This document shows positions 17,528 through 25,548 of a stretch of DNA of 64,000 nt, one piece after another; the first letter of the stretch is position 1, and the number at the start of each line of letters is the position of its first letter. Under the pieces are notes generated by a model, which had not been told where the DNA came from, searched no databases, and worked only from the letters and a program-made list of their open reading frames with translations. This DNA comes from JABDQA01 sp963759125 (lineage in GTDB: Bacteria > Desulfobacterota > Desulfobulbia > Desulfobulbales > Desulfocapsaceae): the NCBI GenBank assembly GCA_963759125.1, contig CAVWXN010000008.1, forward strand, positions 310,001 to 374,000. Direction: 5' to 3'. The position numbers and the translations under genes are program-made.

Positions 17528-18379
17528 ATGCAGGTCAGGGAAAACATCACAAAGGCTCTCGGCTCGGTGAAATGGGGGGAGTGGAGTTTAATCAGCCTCT
17601 ATGTTTCTCTTCTATCAGGCATTATAGTGGGCATTCACTACAGCCCCGCCGAACCTTTCTATTCGGCATCCGCTCTTGACATCCTGGTCCCTTACGGGAG
17701 CTTTTTCCGTTCCCTGCATTTTTATTCAAGCCAGTTTTTCTTTTTGTCTGCAGTCGTGCATTTTCTGGTGGTCTTCGACCAATCCCAGAGTTACAATTTC
17801 AAAGCTTATGTCTATCTGATTTTCTGTTTTCCCTGCATCCTGATGCTGCTCTTCACCGGCTACGTGCTGCGCGGCGATGCTACGGGCTATTCAGCCGGCA
17901 TTATTGCCGAGCATATTGTGGAGGCGATCCCGTTTTTCGGCTCAGCGCTGAACAATATGCTCTTTTCAATTTCGACTCATGGGATGGATCGTGTCTACCT
18001 GCACCACGTCATCTCTTTCGACCTGCTCTTTTTGTTTCTGGCCTGGGATCACCTGCGAAGATATCGGGTTGTTCTGGTTGACCATCTTCTCTTTATAAGC
18101 GCAGTATTGTTCTTTTCCCTGGTGATCGCCGCACCAATCGATCCTGATCAGCTCGGGTTGCTCTATATCACCGGCCCCTGGTTCTTCCTGGGACTCCAGG
18201 AACTGCTGCGCTACGTTTCTCCTTTTATAGCTGGCGTTCTTGTACCTGCCTCGCTGGTGATCGGATTGGTCCTCCTGAGAAAAGGTCATCGCTCCTACCG
18301 GCCCCTGCTTATTTTTTTGTGCTGCTGGCTCGGCTGCTATCTGCTTTTGACTCTGCTGGCCCTGACAGCTCACGGATAA
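17528..18379 (+). CDS. Cytochrome b6-like membrane protein
   Basis: The 283-residue protein carries the haem pairs of a b6-type cytochrome: HX13H in RSLHFYSSQFFFLSAVVHF and HX14H in HHVISFDLLFLFLAWDH. The first four helices match cytochrome b6; the last part (ITGPWFFLGLQELLRY and three further helices) resembles subunit IV, but the quinol-site PEWY motif is replaced by GPWF. It is translated right after the Rieske gene. No cytochrome c1 or f gene is beside it, so the electron acceptor is not shown. Likely a quinol-oxidising complex of the anaerobic respiratory chain. Confidence 0.85.
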   Translation: MQVRENITKALGSVKWGEWSLISLYVSLLSGIIVGIHYSPAEPFYSASALDILVPYGSFFRSLHFYSSQFFFLSAVVHFLVVFDQSQSYNFKAYVYLIFCFPCILMLLFTGYVLRGDATGYSAGIIAEHIVEAIPFFGSALNNMLFSISTHGMDRVYLHHVISFDLLFLFLAWDHLRRYRVVLVDHLLFISAVLFFSLVIAAPIDPDQLGLLYITGPWFFLGLQELLRYVSPFIAGVLVPASLVIGLVLLRKGHRSYRPLLIFLCCWLGCYLLLTLLALTAHG

Positions 18380-18390
18380 TGATGCTGACC

Positions 18391-18434
18391 AACACCAAAC
18401 GGCCGCATTCAATAGAATGCGGCCGTTTGGTGTT
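18391..18434. terminator. Long perfect hairpin between convergent genes
   Basis: The sequence holds a 20-base-pair perfect stem (AACACCAAACGGCCGCATTC and its complement) with the loop AATA. It lies between the cytochrome b stop and the stop of the opposing acidic-protein gene, so it probably ends transcription from both sides. Neither side has the T run of a classical intrinsic terminator. Confidence 0.55.
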
Positions 18435-18455
18435 ATGGGCAATGCGCAGAAAAGA

Positions 18456-20477
18456 TCAGCTGTTGAGCATACGCTGCTGCCACTTTAGAATTTTCGCGGT
18501 CTCGTTGGAAAGAACGATCAACGCCTGGTTTTGATCTACCTCGGCGCTTCTGATTTTTTCGAGATTACTAAATACTGAATGCAGGAGATCAACCGCTTCA
18601 TCATCGAACTCGCCGCTCTTTTTACCGATACTTCCAACCACCGCGCCAATGAGGTGAATCAATATCTTCTCTATCGGCTTATTGACCAGCGCAGATTCCA
18701 TCACCTGGAGCACCGAGTCTATCATGGCCAGCTTGGCACCGGTAATTTCCTCTCTCAGCGAGTCTACATTGGCCTTCAAGGAGGAAAAGCTCTCAGCACT
18801 GACAGTTTTTTCTGCATCCGCCTCAGCGCCTTCATTCAGGAAATTATCAAGCCTGTCTTCGATGTCGCCAATGGCCTCTTTATCCGACTCTTCCCCTTCA
18901 TCTGATTCTACCTCGCTCAAGGCTGGGGAAGGTACTGTTTCTGAAGCAGTATCGTCATCAAAATCTAAATCGCCATCGGCAAAGAAATCATCGATGTGTT
19001 TACTAATCTCACTGTCCGGTGATTCGTCAGCTGCTCCGGCAAGGCCCACCGTCCTCTCGTCACTGGCAAAAAGGGCCGGGGCGACCTGGCCGTCAGCCAG
19101 CGGCAACGGTGCCTCTTCAGAATCGTCGTCTTCATCTGTCTCCACATCCACTCCTGGAATGATCCCGGCCGGCAGTGCTGAATCAAGTTCTTCGGCCGCT
19201 GCCTCTTCGTTGTCCAGGTCTGCAAGAGCCGGCGCAAGAACTCCTTCGTCCAGCATCGGCAAAGCCTCTTCATCCGAGTCGTCATCAGCCTCTGTTTCAA
19301 CATCGACTCCGCGCAAAGCCTCCTCAGCGCTCAGTCCAGTAAAGGCTGGTGGTTCTTCACTATCCACATCACCGAAGAAACTCGCCACTTTTTCAAGTGT
19401 TTCTTCGGAAAAGCTTTCATCTTCAACAATGTCCTCAGTCGAGAAGGTCTGCTCGAACTCGCTGGTATCTTCGACAGAGAGTTCCCTCGCAACGGGGTCC
19501 TCGGACGGCTCTGATGCCTGTGTCTGTGCGGCTTCTAGCTCTGCGGCTTTGCTCTCTTCCCTGTACCTGGCAATCGCCTCAGGAGTAATTGATTCAGCAA
19601 TCTCTTGTTTGAAGTGGTTGAATTTATCCGCTTCGCCTATGAGAAGGTCTTTTATCTGCTGATTGTTCAGAGATCCATCTACCACTTTTTCCAGCGTTAG
19701 ATAGAAGGAATTCAATAGTTTGAACGCCTCGGGGTGAGAGGCGCTCTTCATCAGTTTTATATAGCCACCGACAGCGTCAATGCCCTGCAGCATTAACCTG
19801 TGGGGTTTGCTGGTATTCCACAGCTCCTGCAATTTTTTTACTTCGCGGCTTATTTCCGACAATTCTTTGTCGGTAATCTCCCAATCGATGCTGAGTATGT
19901 AGGCTTTCAGGTTGTACAGGTCGGGGTTGGTCTCGCGATATTCGGAAGAATCAACCAGTTGGTCTGAAACACGGTCAACTCCTGATACCTCTTCATCTGC
20001 ATCGACTGTCGGTTGTTTCCCAATGCCGATTTGCTGCTTGAGTCGCTCGAATTTCTTGACGTCAGCCAGAAGAATCTCTTTTTTCTCCTGTTCAGAAATC
20101 TCGGTATCCAAGACGATCTTTTCGAGGTCATAGAAGAAAGCAATCAACACCTTCATGGCGTTGTGATGGGCGTTCGACTTTTTCTGATAGATATACTTGG
20201 TGAGTATCTGCAGTGCCTGAATATAGACCAGTTTAACCTTATCATCAGCCCAGCTGTGTTCAGCACGCTGCAGTTCATCGTTGAAATCGATGAGAATCTG
20301 GTCCGTTATTTCCCACTCAATGGAGAGCATCAGGTTTTTGAGTCGGGCAATAGGAGACTCCTCTTCACCTGAATATTCAAAAAGATCGACATACCCGGTA
20401 TCAAAAGACTCGTCGGCAATTTGATCCAGTCCGACTGTGAGATCATCGTCGTATTGATTGCCTTTGTTTTGTTCCAC
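18456..20477 (-). CDS. Acidic three-repeat protein, possible MglA-GTPase partner
   Basis: I do not recognise this 673-residue protein. It has two related helical domains near the N-terminus (about residues 43-150 and 187-293; shared LK-x(3-4)-LSI-[ED]-WEITD start and a later F-x-x-LEK-[IV]-V segment), a long acidic linker (about 300-560), and a third, more diverged copy at the C-terminus (564-672; SLKANVDSLREEITG ... SVFSNLEKI). The linker contains a duplicated stretch (GVDVET followed by DDDS and EE, at about 390 and 442) and three short amphipathic motifs ending in FF or FL (about 362-368, 493-499, 540-546). No signal peptide or membrane helix is seen. It is the last gene of an operon with MglB- and MglA-like genes, twelve bases after the GTPase stop, so an effector or scaffold of that GTPase is the natural guess. 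Confidence 0.75.
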   Translation of the reverse strand: MEQNKGNQYDDDLTVGLDQIADESFDTGYVDLFEYSGEEESPIARLKNLMLSIEWEITDQILIDFNDELQRAEHSWADDKVKLVYIQALQILTKYIYQKKSNAHHNAMKVLIAFFYDLEKIVLDTEISEQEKKEILLADVKKFERLKQQIGIGKQPTVDADEEVSGVDRVSDQLVDSSEYRETNPDLYNLKAYILSIDWEITDKELSEISREVKKLQELWNTSKPHRLMLQGIDAVGGYIKLMKSASHPEAFKLLNSFYLTLEKVVDGSLNNQQIKDLLIGEADKFNHFKQEIAESITPEAIARYREESKAAELEAAQTQASEPSEDPVARELSVEDTSEFEQTFSTEDIVEDESFSEETLEKVASFFGDVDSEEPPAFTGLSAEEALRGVDVETEADDDSDEEALPMLDEGVLAPALADLDNEEAAAEELDSALPAGIIPGVDVETDEDDDSEEAPLPLADGQVAPALFASDERTVGLAGAADESPDSEISKHIDDFFADGDLDFDDDTASETVPSPALSEVESDEGEESDKEAIGDIEDRLDNFLNEGAEADAEKTVSAESFSSLKANVDSLREEITGAKLAMIDSVLQVMESALVNKPIEKILIHLIGAVVGSIGKKSGEFDDEAVDLLHSVFSNLEKIRSAEVDQNQALIVLSNETAKILKWQQRMLNS

Positions 20478-20489
20478 CGTGCCTTCTCT

Positions 20490-21095
20490 CTAGAATAGTT
20501 TTTTCTGAATGGAAATGATCGTCGAAGCAATAATTTTTTTCAATGTCGCAGCCACGTTATAACCGGTAACCGCACTTGCTTCGAAGTAGGGAACCTGGAG
20601 TCTGCTGTTAAGATCTTTCTGAAGTACCTCAGTTGGTAAAATCGGTATGCCATGCTCCTTCAAATCGACTTTGTTGTATTGCATAACCAGAGGAATTTTG
20701 AAGATACTCTCTTTATAAGAGAGCAAGTTTTCATGCAGCTGGTTCAGAGAACGGATATTTTTTTCCCGCTGTTTTGCCATCGCATCTGCCACAAAGACTA
20801 TTCCGTCGACCCCTCTCAAAACAAGTTTCCGGGTGGCGTTGTATTTCACCTGACCAGGCACGGTATAAAGTTGAATTTTTATATCGTAGCCCTTTATTTT
20901 GCCCATATTGAAAGGCAGAAAATCAAAAAAAAGGGTCCGGTCGCCATGAGTTTTAAGGCTGACCATCTCCGAGACGATCTGGTTTCTGAAAGAACGGTTT
21001 ATGTATTCGAGGTTGGTGGTTTTTCCACATCGTCCTGGTCCATAGTAGACGATTTTAACCTGAACGACTTTTTCTTTTAAGTTGATGAAACTCAA
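20490..21095 (-). CDS. MglA-like small Ras-type GTPase
   Basis: The 201-residue protein matches the bacterial MglA family: P-loop GPGRCGKTTN (residues 19-28), the switch region GDRTLFFDFLPF, the MglA-type TVPGQVKYNATRK (78-90), QYNKVD as the guanine motif (139-144) and ASAVTG (173-178). MglA proteins set cell polarity and drive gliding or pilus switching in Myxococcus, and have other roles elsewhere. Here it lies between a roadblock protein (expected GTPase-activating partner) and the acidic repeat protein. Its role in this organism is inference. Confidence 0.88.
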   Translation of the reverse strand: MSFINLKEKVVQVKIVYYGPGRCGKTTNLEYINRSFRNQIVSEMVSLKTHGDRTLFFDFLPFNMGKIKGYDIKIQLYTVPGQVKYNATRKLVLRGVDGIVFVADAMAKQREKNIRSLNQLHENLLSYKESIFKIPLVMQYNKVDLKEHGIPILPTEVLQKDLNSRLQVPYFEASAVTGYNVAATLKKIIASTIISIQKKLF

Positions 21096-21161
21096 CCTGA
21101 CACCCCCGTTTTATCGGTCGACACTTAGCTGTTTCCTTAAGGCTTCCATGCGACTAACCGG

Positions 21162-21560
21162 TCAGGATTTGTTCCAGAGTCGTTTGATTTGTTCGATGAC
21201 GTCCACCACATTCAGGCGCAGAAATCCGAGCGAAATATCCTGGCCAAACATAGAGATCAGTAGCAGATCTTCATCTATTTTACTGAAATGGATGTTCGAG
21301 TCCTGGCCTTTATGGAACAGCAGCGAGAATTCTTCTTCTCCAACCAGTTTGGCCATCGCATCCACGGTGGCAAAATTACCCGCAGCAAGAGCGGCAAACG
21401 AGTAGACGTCGTATTTGTTTTCGCTGTTATCTTTTGCGGTTATGATATTTCCGGCCATATCAATTACTATTACGCAATCAACGCCCAGCTTGATTAATTT
21501 GTCAGTGAGAATCGCATCCATCTTTTCGATCTGTTCCTGACTGACAATTCCGTAATTCAT
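21162..21560 (-). CDS. Roadblock/LC7 (MglB-like) protein
   Basis: The 132-residue protein has the roadblock pattern: GVDCVIVIDMAGNIIT, AALAAGNFATVDAMAKLVGE and LLLISMFGQDISLGFLRL. In MglA systems such proteins form homodimers that speed GTP hydrolysis and fix the position of MglA. It is the first gene of the operon; GGGGAAAAGGG before the ATG is a plausible ribosome-binding site. A 66-base gap separates it from the MglA-like gene. Confidence 0.85.
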   Translation of the reverse strand: MNYGIVSQEQIEKMDAILTDKLIKLGVDCVIVIDMAGNIITAKDNSENKYDVYSFAALAAGNFATVDAMAKLVGEEEFSLLFHKGQDSNIHFSKIDEDLLLISMFGQDISLGFLRLNVVDVIEQIKRLWNKS

Positions 21561-22003
21561 ACCCTTTTCCCCATGTTGAATTTTGGTGGCCCTGCTATTT
21601 AAGTAACACTCTTTTAATGTTTCGAAATTGAAAGAAAATTTTTGTGATCAAGGCAATCCGATCCAGACCAAGAGAAGTCATCGAATTTGCTGACCTCTTC
21701 ACTTTAAAATAAAGAAATCATTACTTTTTTTAAAAAATCTGCGGTGATGCGATCAATCGTATTATAGTACTATACGATAGATTTTTTTTGAGTTGAAGGA
21801 GTTTTTTCTATTTTTTAATAAAAATCAGAGGCATAAAGTGGTCGTCAAAGTGGTCGTCGACGACTAAACCGGCAGCTCAGCCAACATATAAAATAAAATT
21901 TTCTGGGTTCGGTTTTCCTTACTACCACCTAATGACCGCCTGCCAAATAGCCGTTGCCAAGACCAGGCTAATCTGCTAAGAAACCTGCCTGAGGAACCAG
22001 ACT
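21561..22003. other. AT-rich intergenic region between divergent operons
   Basis: This 443-base stretch separates the roadblock-GTPase operon (minus) from tatD (plus) and should carry both promoters. It holds an imperfect palindrome with seven-base arms (ATCGTAT at 21756-21762 and ATACGAT at 21772-21778), a run of eight T residues (21782-21789), and a 12-base unit AAAGTGGTCGTC repeated twice in tandem (about 21835-21858). No protein or known RNA motif was recognised, and no promoter is clear enough to call. Confidence 0.5.
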
Positions 22004-22831
22004 ATGAGCAGGAAAAAACCACACGTTCCAATTTTACCCGCTGATGTGTGCCTGATCGACAGCCACTGCCATCTCGATATGGACGACTATCGGCACGACC
22101 TGGACCAGGTAATCGACAGGGCAGCCCGGCATGGTGTCAAAGGCATCATAACCATTGGCATAGACCTGCCGAGCTCCAATTCTGCCGTCATGATCGCCAG
22201 GCGCTATGGGTCGATACGAGCAACTGTGGGGTTCCATCCCCACGATGCTGACAAAGCCACTTCTGAGACCCTTTCAGCGCTCGCGGCACTGGCCTCCGAT
22301 AACAGTGAAGAAGTAGTCGGATGGGGAGAGATTGGACTCGATTACGTAAAACAATACGCGCCGCCGGCAATCCAGCGGCAGGTCTTCAGAAGACAACTCC
22401 AAATGGCCAGGGAACTGAAATTGCCGGTGATTATCCATGACCGTGAGGCCCACGATGACTGCCTGCGGATTATCAACGAAGAAGGTCCGTTTGCTGCTGG
22501 CGGGGTCATGCATTGTTTTTCCGCAGACTTTGACTTTGCCCGCAGGATGATTGACTGCAACTTTCATATCTCGATTCCAGGGATCGTCACTTATAAAAAA
22601 GCCGACGAGATGCAAGAGGTGGCTGCCAAGGTGCCGATAGAGCGACTGTTAGTCGAAACCGACGGTCCGTTTCTCTCCCCTGTCCCCTATCGAGGCAAAC
22701 GGAACGAGCCACTGTATACGCTCTATACAGCAGCGCAGATAGCCGATCTTAGAGAGACCGACGTCGTTGAACTTGCCAGACAGACCACCGCCAACTGCCG
22801 TTCGCTCTTTAACTATCAGTTTAACTGCTGA
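22004..22831 (+). CDS. tatD: TatD-family metal-dependent hydrolase
   Basis: The 275-residue protein belongs to the TatD DNase family of amidohydrolase-fold enzymes, with LIDSHCHLDMDDY (metal HxH), GWGEIGLDYVK, VIIHDREAHDD, GGVMHCFSAD and ETDGPFLSPVPYRGKRNEP. These enzymes act on DNA 3' ends or other substrates; the exact one is not shown. It lies ten bases before the yggS gene. Confidence 0.9.
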   Translation: MSRKKPHVPILPADVCLIDSHCHLDMDDYRHDLDQVIDRAARHGVKGIITIGIDLPSSNSAVMIARRYGSIRATVGFHPHDADKATSETLSALAALASDNSEEVVGWGEIGLDYVKQYAPPAIQRQVFRRQLQMARELKLPVIIHDREAHDDCLRIINEEGPFAAGGVMHCFSADFDFARRMIDCNFHISIPGIVTYKKADEMQEVAAKVPIERLLVETDGPFLSPVPYRGKRNEPLYTLYTAAQIADLRETDVVELARQTTANCRSLFNYQFNC

Positions 22832-22840
22832 AACCAGACC

Positions 22841-23558
22841 GTGCTGATGATACACCAGAACCTAAGCAAGCTCAGGGACGCGATCGAAGAAATTGCCCGG
22901 AGAAGCAATCGGGATCCCGCTGAGATCCAGCTGGTAGCGGTCTCCAAACGCTTTCCTCTTGCGGCAATGGAAGAGGCGCTGGAGGCCGGTCAGGTCATTT
23001 TTGGGGAGAATTACATCCAGGAAGCGGCAGAGAAGAAGTCTGCTCTGCGGGATCGTATCAGGCTTCACTTTATTGGTAACCTGCAGAGCAATAAAGCGAA
23101 AATTGCCGTAGAAACCTGCGATATGGTGGAAACGATCGACCGACCCAAAATAGTGCAAGCTTTGCATAAACAACTTGTTAGCCAAGATCGGCACCTCGAC
23201 GTTCTGGTTCAGGTGAATGTTGGTGAGGATTCACATAAATCCGGGGTTCTTCCCCATGAAGCCGAGTCATTATTGCAGGTATATAAAGGGTTTTCCCAGA
23301 CTGCGGCTGTGCGGCTTGATGACCATGCCCCCCTACACCCCTGATCCGGAAATGGCCAGGCCCTATTTCAAAGCTCTGCGCCGTCTGGCTGAACAGATGA
23401 AGGTCAAGGGGCTGCTTGGTGAGACTGGAAAAATCGAACTTTCCATGGGGATGTCCCATGACTATCAGGTGGCCATCGAAGAAGGTGCGACTCTGATCAG
23501 AATTGGTACGGCGATATTTGGCGAGCGGCCACCGCTTTTCCAGAACCGAAAAGGTTAA
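22841..23558 (+). CDS. yggS: YggS-family PLP homeostasis protein, one frameshift
   Basis: The protein binds pyridoxal phosphate and helps balance vitamin B6 pools. The first part shows LVAVSKRFP with the PLP lysine, GENYIQEA and HFIGNLQSNKAK; the last part shows CGLMTMPPYTPDPE, LSMGMSHDYQVAIEEGATLIRIGTAIFGER. The two parts are in different frames: the conserved KGFPRLRLCGLM is obtained only if one base is dropped in the TTTTCCC run at 23291-23297. I take this as a sequencing error. The start may be GTG 22841 or ATG 22847. Confidence 0.88.
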
Positions 23559-23568
23559 AGGATAGACG

Positions 23569-24879
23569 ATGAAAATAACAATGATTGGTACTGGCTATGT
23601 TGGCTTGGTTACCGGTACCTGTTTTGCAGAATTTGGCCATCATGTCACCTGTGTGGACAAACTGAGCGATAAAATCGAGCGACTCCGGGCAGGTGAAATT
23701 CCGATTTATGAACCAGGCTTGGAAGCCTTGGTTGCCAAAAACAGTCAGGAAGGGCGGCTCAGTTTCACCACCGATCTGGGGGAAGCCGTAGCCGGTGCCG
23801 AGGCCGTTTTTATTGCCGTCGGTACGCCCAGCAGCAGACGCGGAGACGGCTACGCTGATCTGACTTATATTTATGAGGCTTCAAAAGAAATCGCCCCGTT
23901 TCTCCAGGGTTATACGGTCATCATCGATAAAAGCACGGTTCCTGTGGGAACGGCAAGGCAGGTCGCCAGAATTGTGAGGGAAGTCAATCCCGAGGCCGAC
24001 TTCGATGTTGCCTCCAATCCTGAGTTCTTAAGGGAGGGCGCGGCAATCGCCGACTTTATGAGACCGGACAGGGTGGTCATAGGGGTTGAGACGGATCGGG
24101 CCGAAACCCTTTTGCGTGCTGTCTACCAGCCTCTCTACCTGCAGGAAACTCCGATCGTCAAAACCTCCATCGAAACCGCCGAACTCACTAAGTATGCGGC
24201 AAATGCTTTTCTGGCGACCAAAATTAGTTTCATCAACGAAATGGCCCTGCTCTGCGACGCTACCGGCGCCGACGTGGTAGCGCTGGCCAGAGGAATAGGC
24301 ATGGACGGTAGAATCGGAGCTAAATTTCTCCATCCCGGTCCCGGGTACGGTGGTTCCTGTTTTCCCAAGGACACCATGGCCTTGATGAGAATTGCCCAGG
24401 AAAATGGAGAAAGTCTCCGGGTCGTCGAAGCGGCCATTGAAGCAAATGGAGCCCAAAAGGCCAAAATGGTTAAAAAGATACGGGATATGCTCGGTGGATC
24501 TGAAGCCGGCAAAACGATTGCGGTGCTCGGTCTTACCTTTAAGCCTGAGACCGACGATATGAGAGACAGCCCTTCAATTACCATACTACCAGCGCTGTTG
24601 GAGAAAGGCGCCATTATTAGAGCCCATGATCCTCAGGGAATGCAGGAGGCCCGTCAACTCCTGCCTGACTCCATTATCTATACCAGCAACTCCTACGAAG
24701 CCTGCACGGGAGCGGACGCAGTCATCATAATGACCGAATGGAACCAATACCGGGCCCTCGATATGGAACGGTTGGGTTCGGTGATGAAAGAGAAGATCTT
24801 TATCGATCTCAGAAATGTGTACCAGCCTGATCTGGTCAAAGAGAAAGGATTCAGATATGCAGGGGTGGGGCGATCCTGA
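23569..24879 (+). CDS. ugd: UDP-glucose 6-dehydrogenase
   Basis: This enzyme oxidises UDP-glucose to UDP-glucuronate with two NAD+, supplying acidic sugars for surface polysaccharide. The 436-residue protein has the NAD motif GTGYVGLVTGTCFAEFG, VDKSTVPVGTA-like DKSTVPVGTA, AELTKYAANAFLA, the catalytic cysteine in GPGYGGSCFPKDT and VLGLTFKPETDDMRDSPS. It follows yggS by ten bases and ends near a terminator. Confidence 0.95.
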   Translation: MKITMIGTGYVGLVTGTCFAEFGHHVTCVDKLSDKIERLRAGEIPIYEPGLEALVAKNSQEGRLSFTTDLGEAVAGAEAVFIAVGTPSSRRGDGYADLTYIYEASKEIAPFLQGYTVIIDKSTVPVGTARQVARIVREVNPEADFDVASNPEFLREGAAIADFMRPDRVVIGVETDRAETLLRAVYQPLYLQETPIVKTSIETAELTKYAANAFLATKISFINEMALLCDATGADVVALARGIGMDGRIGAKFLHPGPGYGGSCFPKDTMALMRIAQENGESLRVVEAAIEANGAQKAKMVKKIRDMLGGSEAGKTIAVLGLTFKPETDDMRDSPSITILPALLEKGAIIRAHDPQGMQEARQLLPDSIIYTSNSYEACTGADAVIIMTEWNQYRALDMERLGSVMKEKIFIDLRNVYQPDLVKEKGFRYAGVGRS

Positions 24880-24888
24880 AAATGAAAA

Positions 24889-24918
24889 ACCCCGATATGG
24901 TGAAAACCACATCGGGGT
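24889..24918 (-). terminator. Intrinsic terminator of the PxxKW gene, perhaps bidirectional
   Basis: A 13-base-pair stem with one mismatch (ACCCCGATATGGT against ACCACATCGGGGT) and a GAAA loop is followed on the minus strand by TTTTT. It lies just after ugd on the plus strand and downstream of the PxxKW gene on the minus strand. Confidence 0.7.
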
Positions 24919-24940
24919 CTAAAAAGTATCGGGGAGAATT

Positions 24941-25183
24941 TCAGCTGTTTCTCTTTGACGCCCTTTTCGAAGCTTTAAGTGGATTAATGCGGACTTTGGC
25001 AACCTTGATCTCAGGTTTCTGGTGGGTGGCAAAGTTGCAGATCCCAAGTCTCCATTTGGCATCCGGATTAACGTAGGTTTTGCAGTATTTAACCCCTTCT
25101 TCCTCGACGATGCGCTCGCATCCCTCACATTTATCGACAACAGGCTTGAATGTGCCTCTTAGTGTTATAGCTGCTTCCGCCAT
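24941..25183 (-). CDS. PxxKW-family cysteine-rich protein
   Basis: The protein of about 80 residues has four cysteines in the pattern CEGCERI ... YCKTYVNPDAKWRLGICNFATH, including the P-x-x-K-W motif that names a small family in deltaproteobacteria. The cysteines suggest metal or cluster binding; the function is unknown. A GGAGG six bases before the ATG at 25183 makes this a better start than the ATG four codons upstream. The C-terminus is basic. Confidence 0.75.
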   Translation of the reverse strand: MAEAAITLRGTFKPVVDKCEGCERIVEEEGVKYCKTYVNPDAKWRLGICNFATHQKPEIKVAKVRINPLKASKRASKRNS

Positions 25184-25548
25184 TTTGGCCTCCAAATCAT
25201 TAGTAGTAATTTCTCATCGACTGTTGATGTCTACCTCAAAATGAGTGGCATTTCTTCCAGTCGAACTTGCATAATCTAACAGAAACTGATTATCACATCA
25301 AGACATTTCAATTTTTCTGCCATTTTCTCCAAATATTTCATAAAATCTCCCACTAAACTCATACTCAATCATAAATGTTTAATTACAAATAGTTACATAC
25401 TTCATGCCTAGAAAAAGAAAATCTTTACAAACCGTCCTTGTATTATCCAACCTCAAGGAATATAATAGGATTTGTGATAAATTAGCGAAAAGATCAAGTC
25501 GCTCAACATTTTATGTTGAGAAAATTTCCTGCATTTCTGGAGATCGTT
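25184..25548. other. AT-rich intergenic region
   Basis: This 365-base stretch lies between the divergent PxxKW and pilC-like genes and should hold both promoters. An open frame of 61 codons on the plus strand (from 25404) overlaps the start of the pilC-like gene and has no family features, so I do not call it. No RNA motif was recognised. Confidence 0.4.

Noticed and set aside
18682..19662. A 326-codon serine-rich open frame on the plus strand
   Set aside because: It is the mirror of the acidic protein gene: Ser-rich runs arise from the reverse of Asp/Glu codons. It has no domain and no ribosome-binding site.
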